NCBI GenBank assembly: GCA_020061125.1
Contig: JAGUYV010000189.1
Location: 1-34,014 of the forward strand
Length of the DNA: 34,014 bases
Direction: 5' to 3'
Source of the DNA: a bacterium
Lineage (GTDB): Bacteria > UBP15 > UBA6099 > DSWB01
The notes beneath the pieces are model-generated. The model did not search any database. It was not told the DNA's origin and worked only from the letters and a program-made list of their open reading frames with translations. This document shows, piece after piece, positions 1 through 11,200 of the stretch (its first letter is position 1; every line of letters begins with the position of its first letter). Made by a program: the position numbers and the translations under genes.

Positions 1-81
1 TAGTGTTCTGCCGCACGGAAAATGGCTGAACCCGCGCCCGTTACTATGGACATGCGGCGCTTTCTTCTGTAGAACATAATC

Positions 82-945
82 ATGGCGGATTATTACTACC
101 GGCAGGTCAACACAGTGCGGTTCGGCCCCGGGGCGCTGACCCCGGTGGTGCGCAATCTGCTTATTGCCAATGGGGCCGTGTTCGCTGTACAGGTCGTGTT
201 CTTCTATTCGCTGGGGGGGCACAACCTGGGACCGCATTACCAGGATCCCGTGTCGGTCTGGTTCGGGCTGAACCCGGCGCACGGCGTGTTCCGCGGCAAG
301 GTGTGGCAGCTCGGCACCTACATGTTTCTACATGCCGTGAACAGCCCGCTTCACATTCTATTCAACATGTTCTATCTGTGGATGTTCGGCGTGAGCGTGG
401 AGCAGCGAATGGGCAGCCGTGCGTTCGCGTGGATGTACTTCGTCAGCGGCCTGGGCGCTGGCGTGCTGACCTGCCTGTTCTGGCCGTTCTGGAACGCCAC
501 AACCATCGGCGCGTCAGGCGCGGTTTTCGGCGTGCTTCTGGCCTACGGGTTGCTGTTTCCGAACCGCATGATCCTTCTGTTCTTTATCATTCCGGTCAAG
601 GCCATATTCATGTCCCTGGGCCTCATCGCCATCGAGGTCATGTACATGATCACCTCCGTGAACGACGGCGTGGCGCACATCACCCATGTGTCGGGCGCGG
701 GCTTTGCATACCTGTTTCTGCGTTACCAGAACCGCATTCTGGACGCTGCCCCGAGCGCGCCTATCGTGAATCCTGTGGAGGCCGTTAGGCGCGTGAAGGA
801 AAAAGCAGAGCAGATGAGCGAAGCCGAAGAACAGCGGCGCGTGGACGAAATTCTTGATAAAATAAACAAGCAGGGGATTCACACATTGAGCCGGAACGAG
901 CGCGCGTTTCTCAAGCGCCGCGCCCGGAGGCGCGACCGGGATTGA
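82..945 (+). CDS. Rhomboid-family intramembrane serine protease
   Basis: Polytopic inner-membrane protein of 287 residues. The rhomboid core is visible: HxxxN motif in a membrane helix at H91-N95 (HILFNM), catalytic serine S145 in GASGAVFG, and the catalytic-helix histidines H199 and H202 in AHITHVSG. These fit a Ser-His dyad protease that cuts substrates within the membrane. The C-terminal ~50 residues (about 240-287) are charged and cytoplasmic, with the pattern VDEILDKINKQGIHTLSRNERAFL, which is common at the end of this rhomboid subfamily. The start at 82 is the first in-frame ATG giving the full family N-terminus, but no good Shine-Dalgarno precedes it. The gene lies 121 bp upstream of enolase and is probably transcribed separately. 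Substrate unknown. Confidence 0.9.
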   Translation: MADYYYRQVNTVRFGPGALTPVVRNLLIANGAVFAVQVVFFYSLGGHNLGPHYQDPVSVWFGLNPAHGVFRGKVWQLGTYMFLHAVNSPLHILFNMFYLWMFGVSVEQRMGSRAFAWMYFVSGLGAGVLTCLFWPFWNATTIGASGAVFGVLLAYGLLFPNRMILLFFIIPVKAIFMSLGLIAIEVMYMITSVNDGVAHITHVSGAGFAYLFLRYQNRILDAAPSAPIVNPVEAVRRVKEKAEQMSEAEEQRRVDEILDKINKQGIHTLSRNERAFLKRRARRRDRD

Positions 946-993
946 ACGGCGTGGACAGCCTTGCCTGGCGGCCGCTAAAGCAGCATTCACATT

Positions 994-1023
994 TTGAAAT
1001 CATGCGTATCGTATACGCATAAT
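994..1023 (+). promoter_or_regulatory. Candidate eno promoter with palindromic spacer
   Basis: TTGAAA at 994-999 and CATAAT at 1018-1023 are separated by 18 bp, a reasonable sigma70-type pair 44 bp upstream of the eno ATG. The spacer holds an inverted repeat, ATGCGTAT (1002-1009) and ATACGCAT (1013-1020), with a 3-nt centre, which overlaps the -10 and resembles a repressor operator. The repeat is seen directly; promoter function is inferred. Confidence 0.45.
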
Positions 1024-1039
1024 GCGATTCACATCTTGA

Positions 1040-2350
<1,311 letters not shown>

Positions 2351-2392
2351 AGCCGCGGCGCTGCCATTGTTGCTGAAAAGAGCTTTATCTGA

Positions 2393-4468
2393 ATGACGGC
2401 AAGGCATGCAAAGAGCAAAAGCATTCTCCCCGAGCTGTCCCTGGACGGCTCGGCATGCCGCGATCTCTCGCACGCGCTGGAACTGGAATGGCTGGAAACC
2501 AACGGGCTGGGCGGCTACGCGTCGTCCACTGTGGCCGGGGCCAACACCCGGCGCTACCACGGCCTGCTCGTTGCGGCGCAGACCCCGCCGACCGGCCGCA
2601 CCGTGATGCTCAACAAACTCGACGAGACCGTGCGGTGCGGAAATGACGAATGGCAACTCGGGTGCAATCTGTTCCCTGGCGCCACTCATCCCTCCGGGCA
2701 TGAATTGATCGAATCCTTCCATCTGGACCCGTTCCCGCGCTGGGTTTTCAGACTCGGTCCGCACCGCCTCGAAAAAACCGTGTTCATGGTCTATGCGCGA
2801 AACGCCGTGGCCTTGTGCTACCGGTGGGTGGACGGGCAGGGCAGGCCCCTGGATTCCGCAAGCGCGCCAAACGCATCTCTGCGCCTGCGCCCCTTCATCA
2901 GCTTCCGCGATTTCCACCACATCCGCAGGGAAAATCCGTACCTGGATTCCTCGTGCGTGTTCAAGGAGGATTCCCTCACCCTGAGGCCCTATTGGAACAT
3001 GCCAGTGCTCACGATTCTGCACCACGGCTTCTATTTCGAGTCGTCTCCGCACTGGCACTACAATTTCGAATATCCCCGAGAGCGGGAGCGGGGGCTGGAC
3101 TTCCAGGAAGACCTGTTCTCGCACGGGGAGCTGGCCCGGCCGGAAATGGGCGCGTCCTGTTGCGTATTGGCATTCATGGGCAAGGCGTCGCGCCTGTTGA
3201 GCGGCGCGCAGGAATCGCCGGAACTCGAAACCTTCGTGAGCGTGCTGCGGGACAAGGAAGTCATGCGCCGCCGCAGGCTGCTCAACGAATTCAAGGGCCG
3301 CAGCGACACTGTGCGCAGGCTCGTGCTTGCCGCGGACCAGTTCATCGCCGAGCGCGGCGGCCGTCGCAACACCATCATCGCCGGCTACCACTGGTTCAAC
3401 GACTGGGGCCGCGACACCATGATCGCTTATCCCGGAATCGCGCTCACGGCAAAGCGCCTGGCCATGCGCCGCGCCACGCTCCAGGCATACGCCGGGTTCG
3501 TCAAGCATGGCCTCATCCCCAACAACTTCCCGGACACCGGGTTCGAGCCGTCTTACAATTCCGTTGACGCCACACTCTGGTTTTTCAACGCGGGCAGCGA
3601 ATATGCGGAGAATTCTGGAGATTACGAGTTTGCAATCCAGGAACTCTGGCCCGTGTTTCAGGATATCATCGCCCATTTCCGCCGCGGCACTCTGTTCGAC
3701 ATCCGCATGGACGAGGACGGGCTGATCACGGCCGGCAGCGAAAACACCCAACTCACCTGGATGGATGCATGCGTGGACGGAGTCCCCATGACGCCGCGCT
3801 ATGGCAAGGTCGTGGAAATCAACGCCCTGTGGCACAACGCCCTGCGCGTGGCCGCCACCTTGGCCGCGCGCGCGGGGCAGGACCCCGCGCCGTACAGCGA
3901 ATTGGCGGACAAAACCCGGGATTCGTTCAACGCCGTGTTCTGGAATCCCGCGGCCGGGTGCCTGTTTGACACCGTCAGCGATCACGGATCTGATTCCGCG
4001 ATTCGCCCGAACCAGCTCGCGGCCTTGAGCCTGCCGCATGCGCTGCTTGATTCAGAGAAAGCCGAGAGCGTTCTGCGCTCCGTTGAAGAGCGGCTTCTGA
4101 CGCCCGTGGGGCTTCGCAGCCTCGACCCCGCGGATTCCCGTTATTGCGGACGATACGCCGGGGGTGTGGCCGAGCGGGACGGCGCGTATCACCAGGGCGC
4201 GGTCTGGGGCTGGCTTATGGGCCTGTACGCGCGCGCCCTGCGCAATGTGCGCGGCGACGACGCGGCCCGAACCTCCCTATCTTCCCTGTACAAATCCATG
4301 AAGCGGCACATCACCACAGAAGCATGCCTCAACTCCGTATCGGAAATTTTTGACGGCGACCCGCCCCATGCTTCGCGCGGTTGCGTGGCGCAGGCATGGA
4401 GCGTGGGCGAATGGCTCTACATAGCCGATTTTCTGGAACCCGCACCGCACCCGGCCCTCCACAAATAA
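2393..4468 (+). CDS. Glycogen debranching enzyme, amylo-alpha-1,6-glucosidase (GH133)
   Basis: Protein of 691 residues matching the prokaryotic GDE family, which hydrolyses alpha-1,6 branch points of glycogen or limit dextrins. The N-terminal sugar-binding beta domain starts with the signature EWLETNGLGGYASSTVAG followed by NTRRYHGLLVA (about residues 33-62). The C-terminal (alpha/alpha)6 catalytic domain has HWFNDWGRDTMIAYPG (about residue 330), NSVDATLWF and TWMDACVDGVPMTPRYGK, which carry the acidic catalytic residues. No signal peptide, so cytoplasmic. It sits 42 bp after eno, consistent with a sugar-storage and glycolysis context. The Shine-Dalgarno is weak. A terminator-like palindrome overlaps its stop codon. 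Confidence 0.95.
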   Translation: MTARHAKSKSILPELSLDGSACRDLSHALELEWLETNGLGGYASSTVAGANTRRYHGLLVAAQTPPTGRTVMLNKLDETVRCGNDEWQLGCNLFPGATHPSGHELIESFHLDPFPRWVFRLGPHRLEKTVFMVYARNAVALCYRWVDGQGRPLDSASAPNASLRLRPFISFRDFHHIRRENPYLDSSCVFKEDSLTLRPYWNMPVLTILHHGFYFESSPHWHYNFEYPRERERGLDFQEDLFSHGELARPEMGASCCVLAFMGKASRLLSGAQESPELETFVSVLRDKEVMRRRRLLNEFKGRSDTVRRLVLAADQFIAERGGRRNTIIAGYHWFNDWGRDTMIAYPGIALTAKRLAMRRATLQAYAGFVKHGLIPNNFPDTGFEPSYNSVDATLWFFNAGSEYAENSGDYEFAIQELWPVFQDIIAHFRRGTLFDIRMDEDGLITAGSENTQLTWMDACVDGVPMTPRYGKVVEINALWHNALRVAATLAARAGQDPAPYSELADKTRDSFNAVFWNPAAGCLFDTVSDHGSDSAIRPNQLAALSLPHALLDSEKAESVLRSVEERLLTPVGLRSLDPADSRYCGRYAGGVAERDGAYHQGAVWGWLMGLYARALRNVRGDDAARTSLSSLYKSMKRHITTEACLNSVSEIFDGDPPHASRGCVAQAWSVGEWLYIADFLEPAPHPALHK

Positions 4469-4491
4469 CGCGCGCGCGTTATTTATTTTTT
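4463..4491 (+). terminator. Intrinsic terminator after the debranching enzyme
   Basis: A perfect 22-bp palindrome at 4463-4484 (arms AAATAACGCGC and GCGCGTTATTT) is followed by a run of six T at 4486-4491. It includes the stop codon of the debranching enzyme. Hairpin plus T-run on the + strand is the layout of a Rho-independent terminator. Confidence 0.6.
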
Positions 4492-4505
4492 ATAAACTTC
4501 TGTTG

Positions 4506-4511
4506 TATAAT
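4506..4511 (+). promoter_or_regulatory. Candidate -10 box of the pilMNOPQ operon
   Basis: A consensus TATAAT lies in a strongly AT-rich stretch just after the upstream terminator and about 140 bp before the pilM start, giving a leader of about 130 nt. No convincing -35 is seen at 16-18 bp, so this could need an activator or be a weaker promoter than the -10 suggests. Confidence 0.4.
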
Positions 4512-4647
4512 ACACAATTGTTATAGAGCTATTGAATTGAAGTTGTTTTGCATGTAGAAATAGAGGGGAAATAGACAGGGAAGCGGGGTTGCGTATGGGT
4601 GGATTTTGCGTGCGCCCGCATTTCTTGATCCGGAGACGCTGAACGGC

Positions 4648-5898
4648 ATGGCCAAATTCAATCTGGGCGACAGCATGAAGCTCAATATGCCGGATTCGTT
4701 CAAGAATCTGAACCTGTTCGCGTCCAGGGGACCTGTGGCCAGGCTCGGGCTGGACATCGGAACGCGCTACATCAAGATGTCCATGGTGCAGTCTTCGTCC
4801 CAGGGAATCCAGTTGAGCAAGTACGGGTTTTCGGCAACGCCCGTGGGCGCGATCACCGAGGGGACCATGAACAACCCCGAGGCCATCGGAGAAGCCATCT
4901 GGCAAATCCTCACGCATTACAACATCAAAGAAAAGCGCGTGCTGTGTTCGCTTCCCGGACGCGCGGTCATCATCCGCCAGGTATCCATCCCCGGAGGGCT
5001 TCCGGAAAGGGAAGTCAAACAGGCGGCCATCTCCGAAGTCGAGCGCTTCCTGCCGTTCCCTCTGGATGAAATGGAATACACATACCACAAACTCGGGGAA
5101 ATCGTGCAGGGAGAGGTGCGGCAGCAGAGCATCCTGTTCGTGGCCTCGCACAAGGATGCGGTCCAGCGCCGCGTGGAAGCCGCGCGCTTCGCGGGCCTCG
5201 AATCCATCGAGATTGATGTGGACCCGTTCGTGATTCTGCGCTCGGTCATCGAGTCCGGCCTGTTCGAGGATCCCGATACATTTTCGCAAACCATTCTGCT
5301 GCTGGACATGGGCGCCAGCGCCACCAATGTGAGCATCATCCACGCGGGTGCGCTGCGCTTCACCCGCATCTTCGCCATCGGCGGCGACACGCTCACCCAC
5401 GCCATCGAATCCGGGTACGACGCCACCTACCTCGAAGCCGAAAAACTCAAGATGGAAAAAGGCGTGGCCGTGCTTGATGAAGAAGTTATGGAAATTGACG
5501 ACGAGATGCGCGAGATCCACGGCATGATCAGCTCGCACCTGGACACGCTCGCGCTCGAAATCCGGCGTTCGCTCGCGTACTACACCTCCAAGTACCGCGG
5601 GGAAAGCGTCACCCGCATCGTGCTCACGGGCGGCGGGTCGCTGCTGCGCGGCGTGGGCCGGTTCTTCGAAGACGATCTCGGCATTCCTGTGACATTCAGC
5701 AATCCGCTGCAAAATGTTCCCTACATCGGCGACGGCGACATTGACCATCTCGCGCGCCTGGTTCCGTTCCTGGGGATATCCGTGGGGCTGGCCCTGCGCC
5801 AGGCGCCACAACGCGTGCTCGCGCGCCACACGCTCGATGTGAGCGTCGAGCCTAACTATGAATTCGGCAGCACCGCCCAGGCGGGCGGCGCGGCCTGA
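4648..5898 (+). CDS. pilM: Type IV pilus assembly ATPase-fold protein PilM
   Basis: Cytoplasmic actin-like protein (416 residues) that binds the N-terminal tail of PilN and links the pilus alignment complex to the inner membrane. Seen: phosphate-1 motif RLGLDIGTRYIKM (about residue 32), the SHS2-like 1C region, phosphate-2 motif LLLDMGASATNVSI and adenosine motif IVLTGGGSLLRGV. The frame is open from a TTG at 4606, but the first 14 residues do not look like PilM; ATG 4648, with a GGAG about 12 bp upstream, is preferred, and ATG 4675 is another option. First gene of a five-gene operon; pilN starts 13 bp after its stop. Confidence 0.95.
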   Translation: MAKFNLGDSMKLNMPDSFKNLNLFASRGPVARLGLDIGTRYIKMSMVQSSSQGIQLSKYGFSATPVGAITEGTMNNPEAIGEAIWQILTHYNIKEKRVLCSLPGRAVIIRQVSIPGGLPEREVKQAAISEVERFLPFPLDEMEYTYHKLGEIVQGEVRQQSILFVASHKDAVQRRVEAARFAGLESIEIDVDPFVILRSVIESGLFEDPDTFSQTILLLDMGASATNVSIIHAGALRFTRIFAIGGDTLTHAIESGYDATYLEAEKLKMEKGVAVLDEEVMEIDDEMREIHGMISSHLDTLALEIRRSLAYYTSKYRGESVTRIVLTGGGSLLRGVGRFFEDDLGIPVTFSNPLQNVPYIGDGDIDHLARLVPFLGISVGLALRQAPQRVLARHTLDVSVEPNYEFGSTAQAGGAA

Positions 5899-5911
5899 CG
5901 GGGTTTCGCGC

Positions 5912-6556
5912 ATGCTTCGCACGAACCTTCAGCCCAAAGTCAAGGCCGAAGTCAAAGGCGGCTTCCAGCTTCCCGTCTGGGCGCCCATTCTGCTCGGCAT
6001 CATCGTGATCGCGGGCATGGGCGGAACCTGGTGGTATCTCAACCTCACCGTCAACGATTTGAACTCGCAGAAAACCAGCAACCAGCGCAAGCTTCGCGAT
6101 TTTCAGGAACTCATCCGCGAAGAGCAGCGCGTGCGCGAAGACCGCGATTATCTCAACGACAAGCTCTCCTACATCCGCAGCCTGTACAACAATCAGGCCC
6201 AGTGGACCTATTTCCTGGACACCTTCAAGGACAACATCCCCGCGGATGTGTGGGTGCAGAAACTGAAAGTCACCGAAGACGGAGAGCTGGAACTCATTGG
6301 TTCCACATACACATATTCGGCTGTGGGCCATTTCATTATCAGGCTCGAAGCCATGCCCCAGTTGAGCGGCGTGGCGCTCGAGCAGGCCCAGGCCCAGCAG
6401 CAGGGCAATGCCGAAGCCGACGCTGACCTGGAGTCCAGGATGCGCAAGGATTTCAAAATCAAGGCCACGACCAGCCTTCTGGGCGCAGCCAGCAAAAAGC
6501 AAGCGGCGGACGCCCAGCGCGTGAATCAGGGAGCAAAAGCCGCGCCCAAAAAGTGA
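5912..6556 (+). CDS. pilN: Type IV pilus inner-membrane protein PilN
   Basis: Bitopic inner-membrane protein of 214 residues. The short cytoplasmic N-terminus, MLRTNLQPK, corresponds to the conserved PilM-binding INLLP-type tail. One membrane helix follows at about residues 21-43, then a coiled coil (45-90) and a periplasmic ferredoxin-like domain (about 100-160) that pairs with PilO. The Ala/Gln-rich C-terminal tail from about 165 is longer than in many PilN proteins. The frame is open upstream to 5858, but that extension overlaps pilM and lacks PilN character, so ATG 5912 is taken as the start. Confidence 0.92.
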   Translation: MLRTNLQPKVKAEVKGGFQLPVWAPILLGIIVIAGMGGTWWYLNLTVNDLNSQKTSNQRKLRDFQELIREEQRVREDRDYLNDKLSYIRSLYNNQAQWTYFLDTFKDNIPADVWVQKLKVTEDGELELIGSTYTYSAVGHFIIRLEAMPQLSGVALEQAQAQQQGNAEADADLESRMRKDFKIKATTSLLGAASKKQAADAQRVNQGAKAAPKK

Positions 6557-6569
6557 CACACGGAGTTCC

Positions 6570-7397
6570 ATGAAACTCGGCACCGTATCGCGAAACCAGA
6601 TCATCGGCCTCATCCTTTTCCTCGAACTGGTGGCTGTGGCCGCGTTTGTGTTCTATTATGTCATGCCCACTAACAAGAAAATCGAGGGCGTGTCAACCGA
6701 GATTAACAACATGGTGCGCGAGTTGCGCGGCATTGAAACCACGAAAAAGAACCTCAACGAGCTGCAGACCGAAGTCCAGCAGTTCAACGATGAACTCAAG
6801 CGCCTGGAGCAGCACTTCAAGCAGGAGCTTTTCATTACCCGAACGCTCATGCTGCTCGAAGTGCTGGCTGGTAACACCCGCGTTGACATCGTGGGATTCA
6901 AACCGAGCGGCAAGGACAATAGGGCGCGCAGGCCTTCCGGCGCCGCACAGAACCAACCCCGCCCTGAACCTCCCAAGGCAGGCGGAAAAAACGCCAAGCC
7001 TGTGCCCGGTCAGGGCGAAAAACCAGCAAAGCAGTTCAACTCCGCGCAGGAGTTCAAGGAATCCAAATACGAACTGTATGTCATCGGGCAGTTCAAGAAT
7101 GTTTACAATTTCATCAACGAACTCAAGGACTTCCCCAAACTCGTGGTTCTGGATTCCATTGAAATATCCATGGACTCGTCAATGGGCAAAAATGAAGGCG
7201 CGGGGGCTCCGGCGGCGGCCATGCCAGGCGCTTCGCAGGCCGGTTCCCTTCAGGTAAAAATGCCACTGACATTCTATGTGCAGAGCGCGGAACCGCTCGT
7301 CAAGCTCGGCGGCGAAAAGGGAGAGCAAGAAGACAGCGCCGCGGAGGGCGAGCAACCCGCTCCGGGACCGGGAGCACTTCCGCCAGCGGGAGAATAA
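6570..7397 (+). CDS. pilO: Type IV pilus inner-membrane protein PilO
   Basis: Bitopic inner-membrane protein of 275 residues: membrane helix at about 10-32, a coiled coil at about 36-90, then a periplasmic ferredoxin-like domain interrupted by a Pro/Lys-rich linker at about 110-155. The FNSAQEFKESKYELYVIGQFKNVYNFINEL stretch (in part: YELYVIGQFKNVYNFI) is typical PilO. It pairs with PilN and contacts PilP. A GGAG sits just upstream of ATG 6570. The Gly/Pro/Glu-rich C-terminal tail (about 245-275) and the internal linker make it longer than the usual ~200 residues. Confidence 0.92.
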   Translation: MKLGTVSRNQIIGLILFLELVAVAAFVFYYVMPTNKKIEGVSTEINNMVRELRGIETTKKNLNELQTEVQQFNDELKRLEQHFKQELFITRTLMLLEVLAGNTRVDIVGFKPSGKDNRARRPSGAAQNQPRPEPPKAGGKNAKPVPGQGEKPAKQFNSAQEFKESKYELYVIGQFKNVYNFINELKDFPKLVVLDSIEISMDSSMGKNEGAGAPAAAMPGASQAGSLQVKMPLTFYVQSAEPLVKLGGEKGEQEDSAAEGEQPAPGPGALPPAGE

Positions 7398-7427
7398 TGC
7401 CACCCGGCGACACGACAGGACATGCAA

Positions 7428-8243
7428 ATGCGGCAAAGCATTAAAAACATCAAAGCGCAGGCTGGAATGGCCGTCAAAGGTATGGCTATTGCGGCCATGT
7501 TTGTGCTGTTTATTGTGCCTCTGGCCTCATCATGCGGAGGTTCCAGTAAAAAATCCGCAAGCAAAACCAAACAAACCAAGCAAACCAAGCCCGCAGCGGG
7601 CGCGCAACAGACGCCCGGCACGCCAACCGCCACAGCCGCGGACGGAACCCCGGTGTTCGGAGAATACAACGACCAGCTCATCGCCGATGCCGAACTGGAC
7701 CAGTTCAAGGGCCAGTTCAGCACGGATGTGGGCCGTGAAGACCCCTTTGAATTCGTTCCCTACAGCAGCGCGGGCGGCGCGGGCATGATTGACAAAGGTA
7801 TGCAGGAAAACCCGGACATGTACCGCGTGATTGGCACCGCGCGCACCACGCCCAGCGGCCCCGCAGCGCTCATTCAATTGGGCGGCGATACCTTTGTGGT
7901 GCATGAGGGCGATGAAATAGACAAGGCCGTTATCAAGCGCATTGATCTGCGCGATGTGCTCATTGAAATGAACGGCAGGGAATTCACCTTGAGCATGCGA
8001 ACGCGCAAGCGCACCGTGCCCGCTCCGGACATGACCCAGGAAGGCATGGAGATGACGCAACTTGGCAAGCTCCAGTCGCAGATGGGCAAATTCGACAGCC
8101 TCTACGAAGAATATCTGAACAGCAAATACGGCAAAACCGATTTCTTCGAGGGCGAACGCAAAGAAGGGCCGAACAACTTCAACGACTATCTCAAAGAACG
8201 CGAAAAATTGACATACGAAAATCCCAAAGTGAGTCCATTTTGA
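7428..8243 (+). CDS. pilP: Type IV pilus lipoprotein PilP
   Basis: Lipoprotein of 271 residues bridging PilN/PilO to the secretin PilQ across the periplasm. The signal peptide ends in lipobox LASSC, with C36 as the lipidated residue, followed by a Lys/Thr/Pro-rich flexible linker. The folded domain contains GREDPFEFVPY and then YRVIGTARTTPSGPAALI, FVVHEGDEIDKAVIKRI and DVLIEMNGREFTL, the beta-strand pattern of the PilP homology domain. ATG 7428 is preferred over 7422 because AGGA at 7417-7420 is then 7 bp away. The C-terminal ~65 residues are charged, predicted helical, and not part of the usual domain. pilQ starts 9 bp after the stop. Confidence 0.9.
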   Translation: MRQSIKNIKAQAGMAVKGMAIAAMFVLFIVPLASSCGGSSKKSASKTKQTKQTKPAAGAQQTPGTPTATAADGTPVFGEYNDQLIADAELDQFKGQFSTDVGREDPFEFVPYSSAGGAGMIDKGMQENPDMYRVIGTARTTPSGPAALIQLGGDTFVVHEGDEIDKAVIKRIDLRDVLIEMNGREFTLSMRTRKRTVPAPDMTQEGMEMTQLGKLQSQMGKFDSLYEEYLNSKYGKTDFFEGERKEGPNNFNDYLKEREKLTYENPKVSPF

Positions 8244-8252
8244 GGTGAGCCA

Positions 8253-11200
8253 ATGAAACACTGCATGGCAAAATCATGGAAAGCGGCGCTGACAACGGTT
8301 CTCGCAATGTGCGCCGTGGCCATGGCATGCGCTCCGCCGTGCCTGGCGCAGTCCCAGACCAACAGGCTGCGCAAAATCAATATCGGCCAGGAAGGGGATC
8401 ACTTGTATCTCAAGCTGTCGGGTTCCGACAGGTTCCGCTACCGGGTCAAGGCCGAAGACAAGCCTCCGCGCCTCACCGTGCAGCTTTTCAGCACCGAATC
8501 CGACCTGGGATATTCCGAACTCGAAGTCAACAAGGGATATGTCAAAAATCTCACCGTTCAGCAAATGACCGTCAGCGGCCAGAAAGCCACTTTCCTTATA
8601 GTGCATCTTAGCCAGTCCGTGGAAATGGACTACGGCCTTTCGGGAGACGGCCGCACTTTCTATCTCGCAACTCCCATGTATGCGGGCGCCAAATCGGTGA
8701 GCCGCAGCGGCGAATTTCAGGCCGACTCGCGGGACACCACCGTGCGCGCGGAGTCCCCTCTGCCCGTGGCTGGAGGCTCTTTGCCTCCAGAAATCGTGGT
8801 GCCGGAAAATGCGCCCTCGGTCGCGCCGTCCAGCGTCATGGTTCCCTACGCGGGATCGGGCAGCAGCCAGCCCGGCACCTTCGCGGACTTTCCCCAGAAA
8901 ACCGGCATTGACAATTCCCCGTACATCGCCGGTCCGGTGATCCTCCAGGATGCCGACATTTCTAAAGTTGTGCAATTGTTGAGCGAAGCTGCGGGCGGCG
9001 CAAGCATCATCGTGGAGTCCAAAGTGCTGGAGCAGAGCGCGGCCAGCATCGCGTCCGCGGGCGCCGGGGGCGGCGGCGGCATCACCATGACCCTGTCTTA
9101 CATCACCCTCGAAGACGCCCTCGATGTCATCACCTCGGCCAACAACTGGGCCTGGATGAAAATCGCGAACAGCTATGTAATCATGTCCCGCGACACCGCG
9201 AACCAGGGCGTAAATCCCATCAGCGCGGCCACGGTCTACGATCTCTCCACACCCAAACTCACCGTGAGCGTGTACAGTCCCAAGAGCGTGGACGCCTGCT
9301 CCCTCACCAGCGCCGTGTCGTCCATCCTGCCGGATGTGAAATGCGACCCTGACCTGAATTATCTGCTCATGAAAGGCCGCGAGGAGGACATGATCCGCGC
9401 CAAGCAGATTCTGGCGCAGCTCGACCGTACGCGCGACAGCAGCGATCTGCCGGTCATCAAGGACATGGCCGAGCGCGTGCTCAAGGAGTCAGCCCAGTAT
9501 CTGGTCACCAAGGTCATTCGTCTTCAGTACATTCGCGCCGCGTCACTGGGCGTCCAGTTGAACAGCCTCATGGACAATCCATACTTCGGAAACCTCAATG
9601 TTATCACCAACTCCACCTCGCGATCCGTTGTTGATTCGTCCCTGGGTTCCAACAACTCGGACAAGAACATGAACATGCTCACCGTGGACGAATCCACCAA
9701 TACCATGGTGTTCGTTGGACAGGAAGAGGTGTTCCGCCGTCTCGAGGCCGTGATCAAGCAGCTCGATGTTCCGTACAGCGCAACCGTGGTACGCACAATC
9801 ACTTTGCGCAATGCCTTCGCCGATGATCTCAAACAGGAAATTAGCGAAGATCTCGTGGAGAAACTCGGCCGGTACCAGAACACCGAGATTATGTACAATT
9901 CGCTCGACAACACCATAACATTCGTCGGAACGCAGGATGACTTTGATCGCTTCCAGAACATCGTCAAGGAACTGGACAGCGAACAGAAGGCCATGATCAC
10001 CGAGAGCGTGCCCTTCACCAACATTGATGTCCTCGCGCTGACCAACACCGATACATTAAGCCCGATTCTGGGTTCCGCCTATTACGGGTACGCAGAAATC
10101 ATTGACAGCAAATCCAAGACATCCACATCCCTCAACAGCCGAACGCGCATCAGCGTTCACAGCCCTACAAACGCATTTGTGATAACCGCACAGCGGCGTT
10201 ACATAGATCGCGTCAAACAATACTTGCTTTCCCTGGATCGGGATCAGGCCAATGTCGTCACAAAAGTTGTAAGAATCAAGCACATGAACGCGACGCGCAT
10301 AGCCCTGGCCCTGCAACAGCTTTTAAGCCTCGAAGATCCTGACACGGGAAACACAAGTTTCGATGGCGAGGCGCCGTTCATGGGCAATTTCTATTCGACT
10401 TGCGGTCTGCCCTGGCGCTGGGAAGTGAACGAGGACAAGGTCGAATACACATACGAAGTCTGCGAAAAGAATTCCAGGCTTCTCATAAAAACCTCCCCAA
10501 CGCAGGAAGGCTCTTACGCCCGCAGCCACTTCCTTTCTGTTTATGTGGAAGCCGCGCAGAATGCGTTGGTGCTTCGCGGCACGGACAAAGATCTGCGCCT
10601 GGCCGAGGACATCATCAAACGCATTGACACCGCGCAGCCCCAGGTGCGTATAGATGTGCAGATCGTGTCCGTGAGCCGCCAGGATCTCAAGAGCTTCAGC
10701 AAGGAATTCAACATTCAGGACGGGCGGTTCTCTCTGTCCAACGAGGGCGCGTCTCCGTCGGGAACCACCAGCATTCTTTTCGACGACTCGGCAAATCTGG
10801 CATCGAATTTCAAGAGCTTTATAACCGCTCTGGTCTCGTCCGAGCGCGCCACGGTGCTTGCCAATCCTTCGATTGTGGCGCGTGAAAACGCATGGACCCA
10901 AATCGCGTTCGTGCAGCAGATCAGGTGGAGTGAGGCTTCTGGCAATGTCTTCCTGTCGGCTGAAGATGATACGGCCACGCAGCTCGTCGTGTCCCGCACC
11001 GCGAATATCGGCCCGCAACTGTGGATGGTGCCGCACATCAACATCGAGGACAACACCGTGCACCTGCACATGGCGCCGTATTCGTCCACTCTGGTGCGCT
11101 TCACAGAAGGCGGAGCGCCCATTACGGACACCTCGTTCATGGTGCAGGAATTTTTTGTGCGCAACGGCGACACCATCATCGCGTCCGGCATGATCAGCAG

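Noticed and set aside
4606-4647. Upstream TTG start for PilM
   Set aside because: The added 14 residues do not resemble PilM N-termini and the codon is a rare start; ATG 4648 fits the family better.
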